Source: Leptospira mtsangambouensis (GTDB lineage Bacteria > Spirochaetota > Leptospiria > Leptospirales > Leptospiraceae). Taken from it: a stretch of 64,000 nt of DNA. Where the stretch lies: positions 1 to 64,000 of the forward strand of contig NZ_RQHK01000017.1 of the NCBI RefSeq assembly GCF_004770475.1. The letters are read 5' to 3'. A program made the translations under genes and the position numbers. The notes under the pieces are model-generated. The model did no database searches. It had not been told where the DNA came from and saw nothing but the letters and a program-made list of their open reading frames with translations. Each line of letters starts with the position of its first letter. Within the stretch, counting starts at the first letter, position 1. This document shows, in pieces, positions 7,803 to 17,400 of this stretch.

Positions 7803-9302
7803 ATGTTGCGTATCTTTTCTATTTTTACACTTTTGATTTTACTATTATCCTGCAAATTAAACCTAAACAACCCCAATGATCCGGCTACAAATGATTTTTG
7901 GTTACGAAACCTCATCCAAACAGCTCTTTTAAACAACGGTTGTTCCAATTTTTCACAGTGGAACAGAAGTTATGGTTCAGGAACTTATTCTACCTTTGGT
8001 TCTGATTTTCAATTTTTGTCAAATGGAGACATCGTTGTAGTAGGAATTACTGAAGAACCGATCATTCCGGGAAAGTCAACAGGAGTCACTGGATCTTTTG
8101 TGGGAACTCCTGGTTTGACTAAGAACTTTTTTATCATGCGCCTTTCTAGAAACAATGGCGATATCCAATGGATCGATTATTTAGGGGAGGCTTATAGTTC
8201 ACTGAACTTCAACCCGAGACTACATTTATACACTAACGGTGATTTGGCTGTAAGTTTTTTTGCAAATGGTGCTGGACAATTACTTCCATCTAATCTTTCT
8301 CCAAAAGCTGATGAAGGTATGTCAGTTTATCTGGGAAGACACCGAAGTGATGGCAGTAGGGTTTGGTATACTTATTTGGATACAGTGGATATAGGAATTT
8401 ATTTAGTCACAACGATTGATAGTTTTGATAGGATTCATTTTTTTACTACTGTTGAAGGATCCTTTGGCCATACACCATTTTCAGAACTACCCCCTATATT
8501 AAATAGTTCTTTGGGTAGCACAAGTGATACAGACATATTGTACGGAAGTGTGGATCCTTTTGGAAATGGATTATTTCAAAAATACATCACAAGTTCCGGT
8601 AATGATTTTGGATTTAATGTATCTTACTCGAACGGGTATATCTATTTATCAGGAACAACCAACGGGAGTATAGATGGAACCACTCACCCGAATCCTGGTA
8701 CGCAGCTACCTTATATAACAAAGTTTAATATCCTTAGTGGCATCAGAGAGATGTTTGTCTATACTGGTTACACAAGTGCCACATACGGAGATACTAGACA
8801 AATCATAGTCTCAGGTACATCAATCTTACAACTTTTAACAACAAATTTATCATGGAGTTCCGTGATAAAGGAACCAATCCAGAGTGATACCCAACATTAT
8901 GCATTTGCGCAGTACAATTTGAACGGTGGTTTGGAATGGATATCTTTTTTAGGATCTAATAGTGGTGACGTTCCTAACTTTGAGGAACCACCAACTTTAC
9001 TTGATTCTAAAGGGTTTTGGCGAAACCGCTCTCGAGTCCCGAATACATATGATCGTTATACTTCAGGTGCCAGTGTAACCACAGGAACAGAATCTGGAAC
9101 ATATCAAATTGCAGATGTTTGGTTTCGTCCTGACGGTATCTTTGATAGAATTCGCTATTCTTCTAACTTAGGTGGAACTGAATCCAAACGGACAGACCAG
9201 ATGAAAGAACTATGCACTGGGAAAATTGGATTCATGGACAAAGTGTTCACAACAGAAAGTGAATCGCCATCAAGATTAGGATTTCAAACTTTAGAAGAAT
9301 AA
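7803..9302 (+). CDS. SBBP/beta-propeller-like lipoprotein (paralog 3 of 3)
   Basis: 499 aa. The signal peptide ends LILLLSC, followed by KLNLNNPNDP, the same post-lipobox motif as the genes at 539 and 2393. The body repeats phrases of the propeller type: GDIQWIDYLGEAY, SRVWYTYLDTV and GGLEWISFLGSNSG. It is more divergent than the other two and about 30 residues shorter. It ends at a bidirectional hairpin (9333-9352). The upstream element shared by paralogs 1 and 2 is absent, so it may be controlled differently. Function unknown. Confidence 0.75.
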   Translation: MLRIFSIFTLLILLLSCKLNLNNPNDPATNDFWLRNLIQTALLNNGCSNFSQWNRSYGSGTYSTFGSDFQFLSNGDIVVVGITEEPIIPGKSTGVTGSFVGTPGLTKNFFIMRLSRNNGDIQWIDYLGEAYSSLNFNPRLHLYTNGDLAVSFFANGAGQLLPSNLSPKADEGMSVYLGRHRSDGSRVWYTYLDTVDIGIYLVTTIDSFDRIHFFTTVEGSFGHTPFSELPPILNSSLGSTSDTDILYGSVDPFGNGLFQKYITSSGNDFGFNVSYSNGYIYLSGTTNGSIDGTTHPNPGTQLPYITKFNILSGIREMFVYTGYTSATYGDTRQIIVSGTSILQLLTTNLSWSSVIKEPIQSDTQHYAFAQYNLNGGLEWISFLGSNSGDVPNFEEPPTLLDSKGFWRNRSRVPNTYDRYTSGASVTTGTESGTYQIADVWFRPDGIFDRIRYSSNLGGTESKRTDQMKELCTGKIGFMDKVFTTESESPSRLGFQTLEE

Positions 9303-9332
9303 AGTTTGCTCCTCCGTTTTACATAAAATGAA

Positions 9333-9352
9333 AATGGAGAATCATCTCCATT
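9333..9352. terminator. bidirectional terminator between convergent genes
   Basis: AATGGAGA (9333-9340), loop ATCA, TCTCCATT (9345-9352): an 8-bp perfect stem between the lipoprotein ending at 9302 and the convergent gene ending at 9356. Read on the minus strand, the stem is followed by a T-rich run (CATTTTATG), so it should work best for the minus-strand gene. Confidence 0.6.
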
Positions 9353-9355
9353 CTA

Positions 9356-9766
9356 CTATAAACAAAATTCAATTTTCTTTAATTCGGCAGATAACCAATC
9401 TGCTGACTTGGTTTCTTTTCCATCCACAAATTTGATTTGGTAAGGTGTTCCAGAGAGAAACGATTTGGAAGCAATTTTTTCGATGAATAGTTTGGCGGTC
9501 CATTCCTTAGGGTCTGGAGCAAAGAAAGAGTTTTTCGCTTCTTTCAATTTGTAACGAAGGTGTTTCTCTGCCTCTTCCGCTGTATGTGATTCTCCATTCC
9601 GAATGAAACTCCCTTGGAGCAATCCAACTTTTTTTAAAAGTTTTTCTATTTTTTCTTCTTCAGTGAGTGGTAAACAAACATTAGATTTGCCAGTTACATG
9701 AGAAACCCCAATCAATAAAAACAAAACAATTGCCGTAAAATACCATAGGAGACCACGGAAATTCAT
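9356..9766 (-). CDS. DUF5329 family exported protein
   Basis: 136 aa. An N-terminal hydrophobic segment (residues 5-25) should export or anchor it. The mature part matches the DUF5329 pattern: EKIEKLLKKVG, SFIRNGESHTAEEAEKHLR, KLFIEKIASKSFLSGTPYQI, and SADWLSAELKKIEFC at the end. The family is widespread in bacteria with no known function; the FIRNG...HLR and ASKS..SG.PY motifs are its hallmark. It ends at a bidirectional terminator and is probably monocistronic. TGAC repeats lie between it and the divergent TetR gene. Confidence 0.8.
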   Translation of the reverse strand: MNFRGLLWYFTAIVLFLLIGVSHVTGKSNVCLPLTEEEKIEKLLKKVGLLQGSFIRNGESHTAEEAEKHLRYKLKEAKNSFFAPDPKEWTAKLFIEKIASKSFLSGTPYQIKFVDGKETKSADWLSAELKKIEFCL

Positions 9767-9803
9767 AAACCTTCCCTCATTTGTATCACTTCAATCTTCT
9801 TTC

Positions 9804-9860
9804 TGACTATAAGTCAAATATAAATGACTGATGGTTGTTTTAAATTGACCTTTAGTCAAT
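9804..9860. promoter_or_regulatory. paired inverted repeats, probable TetR operator
   Basis: Two palindromes with related arms lie between the DUF5329 gene and the divergent TetR gene: TGACT-ATA-AGTCA (9804-9816) and ATTGAC-CTTTA-GTCAAT (9844-9860). A further TGACT (9824-9828) and a TGAC (9862-9865) lie nearby. Inverted repeats of this size next to a TetR gene usually mark its own operator, which would also cover the DUF5329 promoter. Confidence 0.55.
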
Positions 9861-9909
9861 ATGACATTTTTTTCTAGCATATTTTTTAGGATTCCCCTAC
9901 TCTGGAGGT

Positions 9910-10581
9910 ATGAGTCGCCTTTCGGTTGCAGAACGTTCGCCCAAAAAACGAGCCGTATTGGAAAAAGATAAACTTTCCAAACGAACTTCCATTCTTCAAT
10001 CAGCGGCCTTCCTATTGCAAAAAAAAGACTGGGCTGAACTTTCAATGGATGAAGTTGCAAAACGAGCCAAAATAGCAAAAGGAACATTGTATTTATATTT
10101 TCCTACCAAAGAAGATCTCTGCCTTCGTGTCCACATCGCAGATTATGAAGCATGGTTTTTAGATATGGAATTGTTTCTTACTGAAACAAAGAATATCGAT
10201 GCTGAAGGATTTTCTAATTGGTTTGTTGAATCTATGGATCGACATATTCGTTTTTTAAAACTCCTACCAATTGTTCCAACGATATTAGAAAAAAATGCAA
10301 GTGTTGAAACCATCCGGGAATTCAAATTGAGCTTAAAAGCACAAATTTTTAAAATTCTTCCACTGCTTATCAAAACTTTTCCTTTTCTCAATGAACAAAC
10401 AGGTTTTATATTTTTGATGCAATGCCATGCCTTGGCAGTTGGATCATGGTCTCACGGTTTTCCTTCCAATCAATTCCGAGAAGCAGTAAAGGACGATGGA
10501 TTAGATATATTTGTCTTAGATTTCAAAAGTTTTATTAGTACTTCTATTTTGACACTTCTTAATGGAATCAAATCTCCTTAA
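9910..10581 (+). CDS. TetR/AcrR family regulator
   Basis: 223 aa. The DNA-binding domain occupies residues 25-75: RTSILQSAAFLLQKKDWAEL, then MDEVAKRAKIAKGTLYLYFP, then TKEDLC, the classic TetR helix-turn-helix. The C-terminal ligand domain is not recognisable. A basic N-terminal arm of about 25 residues precedes the HTH. It faces the DUF5329 gene across a region with TGACT/AGTCA inverted repeats. Its 3' end overlaps the convergent sulfatase-like gene by 4 bp. Confidence 0.85.
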   Translation: MSRLSVAERSPKKRAVLEKDKLSKRTSILQSAAFLLQKKDWAELSMDEVAKRAKIAKGTLYLYFPTKEDLCLRVHIADYEAWFLDMELFLTETKNIDAEGFSNWFVESMDRHIRFLKLLPIVPTILEKNASVETIREFKLSLKAQIFKILPLLIKTFPFLNEQTGFIFLMQCHALAVGSWSHGFPSNQFREAVKDDGLDIFVLDFKSFISTSILTLLNGIKSP

Positions 10582-12257
10582 TACATTCCTGAATAAATTT
10601 GATTTTTAATTTTTTGTTTCAAACGAGAATCAGTGATAGGAACTCTTTGTTTTTCTGACCAATCCATTTGAATTAATTGGTCTCGATCACTATGATAAAT
10701 ATACTTTTTATCTTTTATAACCCAAGATTTTTGAATTTCCGAATTCCAAGTTTTCAAAAATAAATTTGGTTGGTAATTGGGATGAAAAAAATTTGCTTCT
10801 AGATTATTTTTTGTTTTCCCACTATCCGTTTCTAACAAATGCAAAATGGTATCTTTAAAATCGACTGACGTACCAAGTTTTGGAACGTAAATTTGACCGG
10901 ATTTTATAAAGTACAACAAAAACGGTACATCAGTTTCCTGATTGTACAAAGAATAGTTGTGAGCATGTGCTCCTTCTTCACCAAACGATTCACCATGATC
11001 TGCCGTTAAGATCAAAACAGTTTCTCTTGATGAGTAATCTTTCCAATATGATATAATTGAATCGATAACCGCAAGCTCTTCTCTCAAAGAAGCCTCATAA
11101 CGAATCAAAGGTGAATTCCATTGACTCTGAGAATTTTCATTTGTTACAAAATATGGACTATGAGTTTGACTGAGACCAATCAAAACAAATAAAGGTTTTT
11201 TTTCTGCCCCAAACATTTGTTTCATGGCAGAAAGGACAACTCGGTCATCCATTCCCCAACTAAATGCGCTGTAAAGTTTTCCGTATTTTTCTTCCAAATA
11301 AGATTTATCCCGAACCGTTTGAAAAATCTGCGGAAAAAAACGATCCATCCCTTCAAAGTGAAGTGACTGAGTATAAATCATGAAAGTTTCGTAACCGTAT
11401 AAATTCTCTAATTGTTTAGGAAGATTCAATTGCACAAGAGAATCATTAAATGTCAAACGAGTGGTTTGTAATTGTGAATCCCCAGTTAACCAAGTAAAAA
11501 TACTTTTAGAAGTATGTGGCATAGGAATCCAAAAATGAGAATCTTGCAGAACCGAAAAATCAATATAATTTGATTTAGTTTTTTCTAAATGTTTTCGTCC
11601 GACTCCTTCTAACATAACCATAACAAAATTTGGTCTTCCTGGGATTGACTGTAAATTTTTTTTTCCTCTCGAAATTTGTTGGTTAGCGTTTGTGTTTAAA
11701 TGAATCGAAGTTTTTCTTCGTTCAGAATCAAAACGAAGGACCAAAACAAAAATAAGACCAAATAACAAAACATAAGTGACTATTTTACGATTTTTGAAAA
11801 ATAAAATTAAAATTCCCATACCTAAAGTGATCCATTGCCAAACTTGCCACTGGTAGAAAAAATTTAGGATATCCGAATACAAATGATTGATATGATTCAA
11901 AAAATAGAAAACAATTTCAAAGGTTAATGCAGTTTGATAAACTTCTTGGTATCCCAGAACAACCAAAAAGAAAACCCACAAAAACAATCGAATCATAATT
12001 TTTAAGAGGCGCTTATCTTTTTGACTTTGTATAAGATAAAAATCTAAACTCAAAGTTACGACTGCAAGTAAGGTCACACAAAGTCCGTGAAAATAAACCC
12101 AAACGCCGAAAGAAAAAATAATAGGCCCTTGGAAAAAATACAATAGTAAGTATAAAAGGGTCATCGGTGAATTTTCACTTTGAACAAACGATTTCCAGTT
12201 TATTAATTTTTCTTTATCTAACTTCAAAATCAACAGATGCCTTTTTTTGTTCTCCAT
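10578..12257 (-). CDS. sulfatase-superfamily membrane transferase (LtaS/EptA-like)
   Basis: 559 aa. The first 180 residues hold four or five membrane helices. The rest is an alkaline-phosphatase/sulfatase fold: PNFVMVMLEGVGRKHLE, PMPHTSKSIFTWLTGD (the Thr is the candidate nucleophile), LILTADHGESFGEEGAHAHN (metal ligands DHG and H) and a late DVPFLLYF. This layout is that of lipoteichoic-acid synthase and phosphoethanolamine transferases, which move head groups from phospholipids to envelope glycans. The start overlaps the end of pbpC by 44 bp, so it is probably the third gene of the alpha-2-macroglobulin/pbpC operon. The exact substrate is unknown. Confidence 0.75.
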   Translation of the reverse strand: MENKKRHLLILKLDKEKLINWKSFVQSENSPMTLLYLLLYFFQGPIIFSFGVWVYFHGLCVTLLAVVTLSLDFYLIQSQKDKRLLKIMIRLFLWVFFLVVLGYQEVYQTALTFEIVFYFLNHINHLYSDILNFFYQWQVWQWITLGMGILILFFKNRKIVTYVLLFGLIFVLVLRFDSERRKTSIHLNTNANQQISRGKKNLQSIPGRPNFVMVMLEGVGRKHLEKTKSNYIDFSVLQDSHFWIPMPHTSKSIFTWLTGDSQLQTTRLTFNDSLVQLNLPKQLENLYGYETFMIYTQSLHFEGMDRFFPQIFQTVRDKSYLEEKYGKLYSAFSWGMDDRVVLSAMKQMFGAEKKPLFVLIGLSQTHSPYFVTNENSQSQWNSPLIRYEASLREELAVIDSIISYWKDYSSRETVLILTADHGESFGEEGAHAHNYSLYNQETDVPFLLYFIKSGQIYVPKLGTSVDFKDTILHLLETDSGKTKNNLEANFFHPNYQPNLFLKTWNSEIQKSWVIKDKKYIYHSDRDQLIQMDWSEKQRVPITDSRLKQKIKNQIYSGMY

Positions 12258-14403
12258 CGTACAACACCAAAGATTGTTTTCCTCGTATGATTGGTAATCT
12301 TAAATCTCCATTTAGGGAAGGTTTCAATTCGGTTTTCCCATTCCAAATTAATTTTGGATCTTTTAAGGTATTAATTTCTCTTACTTTAACAGGAATACTT
12401 TGTGTTTCTTTTTCATAAGAAGGATGGTATAAATATATCTGCCCCATCGAAGGATAAACAAATCCAACTCCTAATACAGACACATATGTTTCTTCCTTGT
12501 GTTTATCACACAATTCCAATGAAGCAAGTTTTCTCCTTACTTTTAAGGCAATGGATGGACATTGGGACAAAGCCAATTTTCCTGTTAGCCGACAGAAATT
12601 CCTTGTTTCAGTGAACTTAGATATATAATCTGTCTTTGGTCGGTCTTTCATTAAATTTCTAAATATATTTTGTACAATTCTTCCGGCTCCGAAAGAACCA
12701 GATACATCCATGGTTCGTTCTCCAGAGAAGTTTCCAACCCAAGCACCAACAACATAATGGTCGTTAAATGCGACAGTCCAGGAGTTTCTATAATCCTTGG
12801 AAGTGCCTGTTTTGACTGAAACAGGAAAAGGAAAATCCAAATAACTCCTGCGACCAAAGGCTCTTTGTCTAAGTTTTGGATCTTTTAAAACAAATTTAAT
12901 TTCTTCAGCAGTTTCTTCAGAAAATAAACGAGTGGATGAACCAAAGTAGAGAGGTTTTTTATCAATGTTTCCTAATCGAATTTTTGGCAATATTCCTCCC
13001 AGAGGGAAAGATCCATAAGCGCGCGTTAGCTGAAGGAGACTAGTTCCTCCTGCCCCAAGTGCAAGACCTGGCCCGTAGAACTGAGGAGATTCTTTTAAGT
13101 GGGTATAACCTGCTGATTGTAGAAACCGATAAAAAATAGGAACACCCATTTGGTTGATAGCAGTCACAGCAGGTATATTTCTTGAATTTCCAAGCGCTTC
13201 CGCCAGAGTTAAATCCCCCCAATACCGAAGGTCCGCATTTCTAGGGAGATAATTCCCACCTTGCGCCAAAGAATATGAATACTTTTCATCGGAAAAAATA
13301 GAATTAACATGATAAAGGCCTTTCTCGATAGCAATTGCATATAACAGCGGTTTTAGTGTACTTCCTGCATCTCTGTAAGCCAAAGTGCCATTTACCATAC
13401 CATTCCCGTCTTCAAAGAAATTTTTTGAACCAATCATTGCTTTTAGTTCTAATTCATCATCCTTACCTGGAACTCTTTCCAAAACGATAGCAGATGCGTT
13501 TGATACATTCCATCTTTCTAATCCTTCTAATTCAGAATTTACAATAGAGTTTAACTCAAAATTCAACTCAGACGATAAGGAAGATACAAATTCTTCCGAG
13601 GGAATCGAAATCAACATTCGAATCCAATTGAGAAAATGTTGATTTTCACCTTTCCATTGGTCAACATAATCCGATTTAAATTTAGAATTATGTTGGATCG
13701 TAAGTTCATTCGGGTCTTTGATGATCGGAATTTCATAGGGAATTCTATCTCTCAAATTGAGATACCGAATTGAAAGTTCCTCTAATTTGGGTTGGTTTTT
13801 TCGGATTAAGACTGTTAAATACAAAGTTTCTTCAATCGACAAAAAACGTACATGTTTACCAAATAACGCAAGTGATGCGGAAGGAAATCCAACAATATTT
13901 GAGTGAATGGAAACTGAATTTAAATAAGCTTCTAAAATTTCTGATTTAGTAAGCCACAACTCATATCGAAAAGCCTCTATCAATTCAAAACCTTTCCGCA
14001 ATAAAAAAGAATAATTACGAACTTCAGGATTTTGGATTCTTACGAGTTGCATCGTAAGGGTAGAAGCACCTCCCCTTTTTCCTTTAGAAAAAAAATAAGA
14101 GTGAAGAGAATTAATACCTGCCAAAATATCAACACCGTGATGGGCATCAAAACGTTTGTCTTCAGCAATCTTTAATATCTCTGGTACAAAACTTGGATAC
14201 TCCTTAATACTTTCCCAATCCTGTTTTGTTTGGTTTTGATTTTTCCCTCGTCCGATTAACGTACCTTCTTTTGTTAAAATACGAACGGTTGTTTGATTTC
14301 TTAAGGAATCAAAAGAAATAGGCCGCAGCAAAAAAACTGCTAGTGGAGAAACAAATACTCCAACTAACAGTGTATAAAGAATGATTTTTTTTTTAGAGAT
14401 CAA
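12214..14403 (-). CDS. pbpC: penicillin-binding protein 1C
   Basis: 729 aa bifunctional peptidoglycan synthase. An N-terminal anchor (residues 6-26) is followed by the GT51 glycosyltransferase with EDKRFDAHHGVD (Glu81 the likely catalytic base) and RGGASTLTMQLVR. The transpeptidase has the active-site motif STLK near residue 350, SRN (SxN) near 400 and KTGTS near 545. The last 90 residues resemble the BiPBP_C domain typical of PBP1C. Its ATG overlaps the stop of the alpha-2-macroglobulin gene (ATGA). This pair is a known conserved operon (yfhM-pbpC in Escherichia coli), thought to couple protease trapping to wall repair. Confidence 0.93.
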   Translation of the reverse strand: MISKKKIILYTLLVGVFVSPLAVFLLRPISFDSLRNQTTVRILTKEGTLIGRGKNQNQTKQDWESIKEYPSFVPEILKIAEDKRFDAHHGVDILAGINSLHSYFFSKGKRGGASTLTMQLVRIQNPEVRNYSFLLRKGFELIEAFRYELWLTKSEILEAYLNSVSIHSNIVGFPSASLALFGKHVRFLSIEETLYLTVLIRKNQPKLEELSIRYLNLRDRIPYEIPIIKDPNELTIQHNSKFKSDYVDQWKGENQHFLNWIRMLISIPSEEFVSSLSSELNFELNSIVNSELEGLERWNVSNASAIVLERVPGKDDELELKAMIGSKNFFEDGNGMVNGTLAYRDAGSTLKPLLYAIAIEKGLYHVNSIFSDEKYSYSLAQGGNYLPRNADLRYWGDLTLAEALGNSRNIPAVTAINQMGVPIFYRFLQSAGYTHLKESPQFYGPGLALGAGGTSLLQLTRAYGSFPLGGILPKIRLGNIDKKPLYFGSSTRLFSEETAEEIKFVLKDPKLRQRAFGRRSYLDFPFPVSVKTGTSKDYRNSWTVAFNDHYVVGAWVGNFSGERTMDVSGSFGAGRIVQNIFRNLMKDRPKTDYISKFTETRNFCRLTGKLALSQCPSIALKVRRKLASLELCDKHKEETYVSVLGVGFVYPSMGQIYLYHPSYEKETQSIPVKVREINTLKDPKLIWNGKTELKPSLNGDLRLPIIRGKQSLVLYDGEQKKASVDFEVR

Positions 14404-17400
14404 TCCACTTTCACTCGAATCGTATTGGTATTTCCATAAAACTGCGGGTGATACATCAAAAATGTTTTTGAAGCTGGCATTATTGAATTTCCTTTGGCAA
14501 CCGGTCTTAATATATAATTAAACTCAGTTTCTCCTCTTTCAATTCGGTCTTCTGAAAAAATCACACGGTCATCACGATATTCTTTATAACCGCTATAATA
14601 ATTTTCAGTAACTTCAGTATCTTCTGCATCCGAATTTTTTTCAGTCAGAAAAGAGGTATTTACAATTTCTGTGTTACTAGGGATTGGATCTACAATCATT
14701 CCAAATGCTTGGTCCGAGTTACTTAGCACTTTTAATTTTACAAGATAAGTAGAACCTCTTTGTAGGTTTGTTACTTCTTTTAAGATGGGATCACCACTCG
14801 AGTCCCGTCCATCAATTCGATACAATGTTTTTCTAATTTCTAGTCCATTAAACTTTTGAGTAGTAGTGTCTTTTACAGGAATGTACATCAATCTAGATTG
14901 AAAGTATAATCTTCCTTCGGAACTTGTACGTTTAAACAGCAAAGGACGACTAGAAGGATCTTTTCCTTCAAAAAGACGATCAAAGGTAATTTCTTCTTTA
15001 TAAATAGAATCTGATGAAGGAGAAAAGCTTTCATCAATCAAAGTTTTTTCACCAAAGATAGCCTGCCCTTCTGTGTCAGTTGAGGTTGACTCAAAACGAT
15101 TTCTATATTCAGAAAGTGCCAAAGCAATGGTTCCCACGCTATGACTGTCTGCCCAGAAATGGTTTTGTCGATCCATCATAATTGATTTTACTAAATCGAC
15201 TATTCTAGAATTTTTTGAATCAACCCTAAGTAACAATCTCAAATAGTTACCTAGAACTGTTGGCGAACTATAGTAAGAATAGTAATAATATTCATCATTT
15301 TTTTGTTTGATCGGTTTTAAACTGAATAATTCTTTTTCGTACGAAATGTACTTTGTGTATTCGACAAACAACTTTTTAAAAACGGAATCCGATTCATAAG
15401 ATTCTAGTTTATGTGTTTCTGCATAAGCTGTTAGAAAAATACCGCGGGATTTTAAATTTAGTTCTTCGAAGTTATCTACCAATGTTTTTTCTAAAGAATG
15501 AACATCTTTCTTGTCTTTCGAAAGTACTGAGTATATTAAACTTAGAGTTTGATAGGAATTCGTAGATGTTTCTGTAGGATTTTTGACATAGTTTTGTAAG
15601 TATTGGATCGCAGCTTGGTATGCTTGCTGATTGGATCTTTTTCCTTTGTCTTTTGCAATCTGCATTACAGAAGCAATGTAAGCGGTTAAATATGGATAAC
15701 CAGTTCTTCCATGTCCTTTCCATACTTTAAAACTTCCGTCAGCAGCTTGGAATTCTGACATCTCATCCAAAAACAACTTTTCGATTTGAGTAAAATCATA
15801 TGAATCTTTTGTTGGTGCTTTGTATTGAAATTCTTTCAACAACTCTCCTGCACTCAATGAAAGCAAATAAGCCGATGTTCTTTGTTCCATACAAAAATAA
15901 GGATTTGATTCATAAAAATCAAAGGCAGATTTTAAGGCAGTAAGAGCAGTTCCCGACAAACGGATGTCCAACGATCCTTTATTGAGTAAAATAGAGTCTT
16001 TTTTAGGAAAAACTACTAAGGTTTTATATTCTGAATCGGTATAACCCGAAAATTGCACTGAAGTTACAGGATCAAATTCTTTGATAGGAATCGTAACTGC
16101 TAAAGCATCAGAAAGATCCGCCTTTTTCATATCGGCAAACTCGGTTGCGTTTTCCGGCTCCACTGAAATTTGATAAGACAATTGAATCTCATCTTTTGGA
16201 TGATCCAGTTTTAGTTTGATGTACTGTGCTTCTGTGATTTGGAATGTTCTGAGCACTTCTTTTGTTTGACCAGCAGCAAGTTCTATCGATGACCATCCTT
16301 TCTCCTGTGAAAGGAATTTTGAATCGATTTTATATTTAAATTTTCCTTTTTTCTTCGTATTGTTTGTGATACTACCACCTAACTCCAAACTATCGCCAAC
16401 GCGAATGAATCTTGCAACGGTCTTTTGTAAAACTAAATTCTTTTTGACGATGAATTCTGAGTTTGATGCTCCATATTTTCCATTAGAAGAGGAGGCAACC
16501 ATAACTCGAAATGTTGTTAAGTTATCTGGTAAGGTAAAACTTAAATCAGCATTGCCATTACTATCTGCCGTAACAACTGGGTTCCAGTAAGCAGTGTAAC
16601 GAAAATCTTTTCTTGCTCCTGATTCTGATTCAGCAGAAAATCCTCCTCCAGAATCTTCACCATAATCTCCACCAGGACTATCTCCTTTGTTTTCGTAAAT
16701 ATAATGTTTGATGATCATACTACGGAGTTCAAATGTTTTCACGATACTATACCAATATTGATAGAACATTTGTACTGGACTTTGAAAAGAATATCCAACC
16801 AAATCTAAAACCCCTCGATCTGCCACGGATACTGTGAGTTCGGCACCTGGATTTGTTTGGATCGATAGTTTGACTTGTTCTCTCGGTTGGTATTCTGCTT
16901 TATCCGTTTTGATAACCACAGGTGCTGTTCGAGAGGCTAAATTTACCTTCAAAGTCACAGATCCTGTTTTGGCTTTTGGAGCACCTAAGTCTTGTTCATT
17001 GAATTCTTTAATATCATCCTCAGAGAGTCCTTCTGGTACAGGTAATCTTCCTGACAACATAACAACATTTACATCTACATTGGGAAGATAAGATTCTTCG
17101 ATTGGAATCTCAAGCGGGGAACTGTTTCCTTTCATTAAAAATGATTTTTTAAAATAAACAGAATCTCTTTCTACCGTGACAATCACCCTGGCATTCTGCA
17201 ACGGAGATTTGATTAAGATTTTTGCTTTATCTCCGATTTTATATTCATTTTTATCAGAACGTAATTCGATGGAGTCATCACCACGAAAGTCCCAAGTGTA
17301 ATAAGATTCTTTTTCATATGCATAAAAATCTACTCGCGAAAATACTTTATCCCGATTTAAAACTAAAATAGTATAACTTCCGGAATCTTTTGCTCTATAA

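Noticed and set aside
7577..7879. 100-codon plus-strand frame before the third lipoprotein
   Set aside because: It runs through the decayed minus-strand gene and out of frame into the start of the lipoprotein gene; Phe/Tyr-rich content reflects AT-rich DNA.
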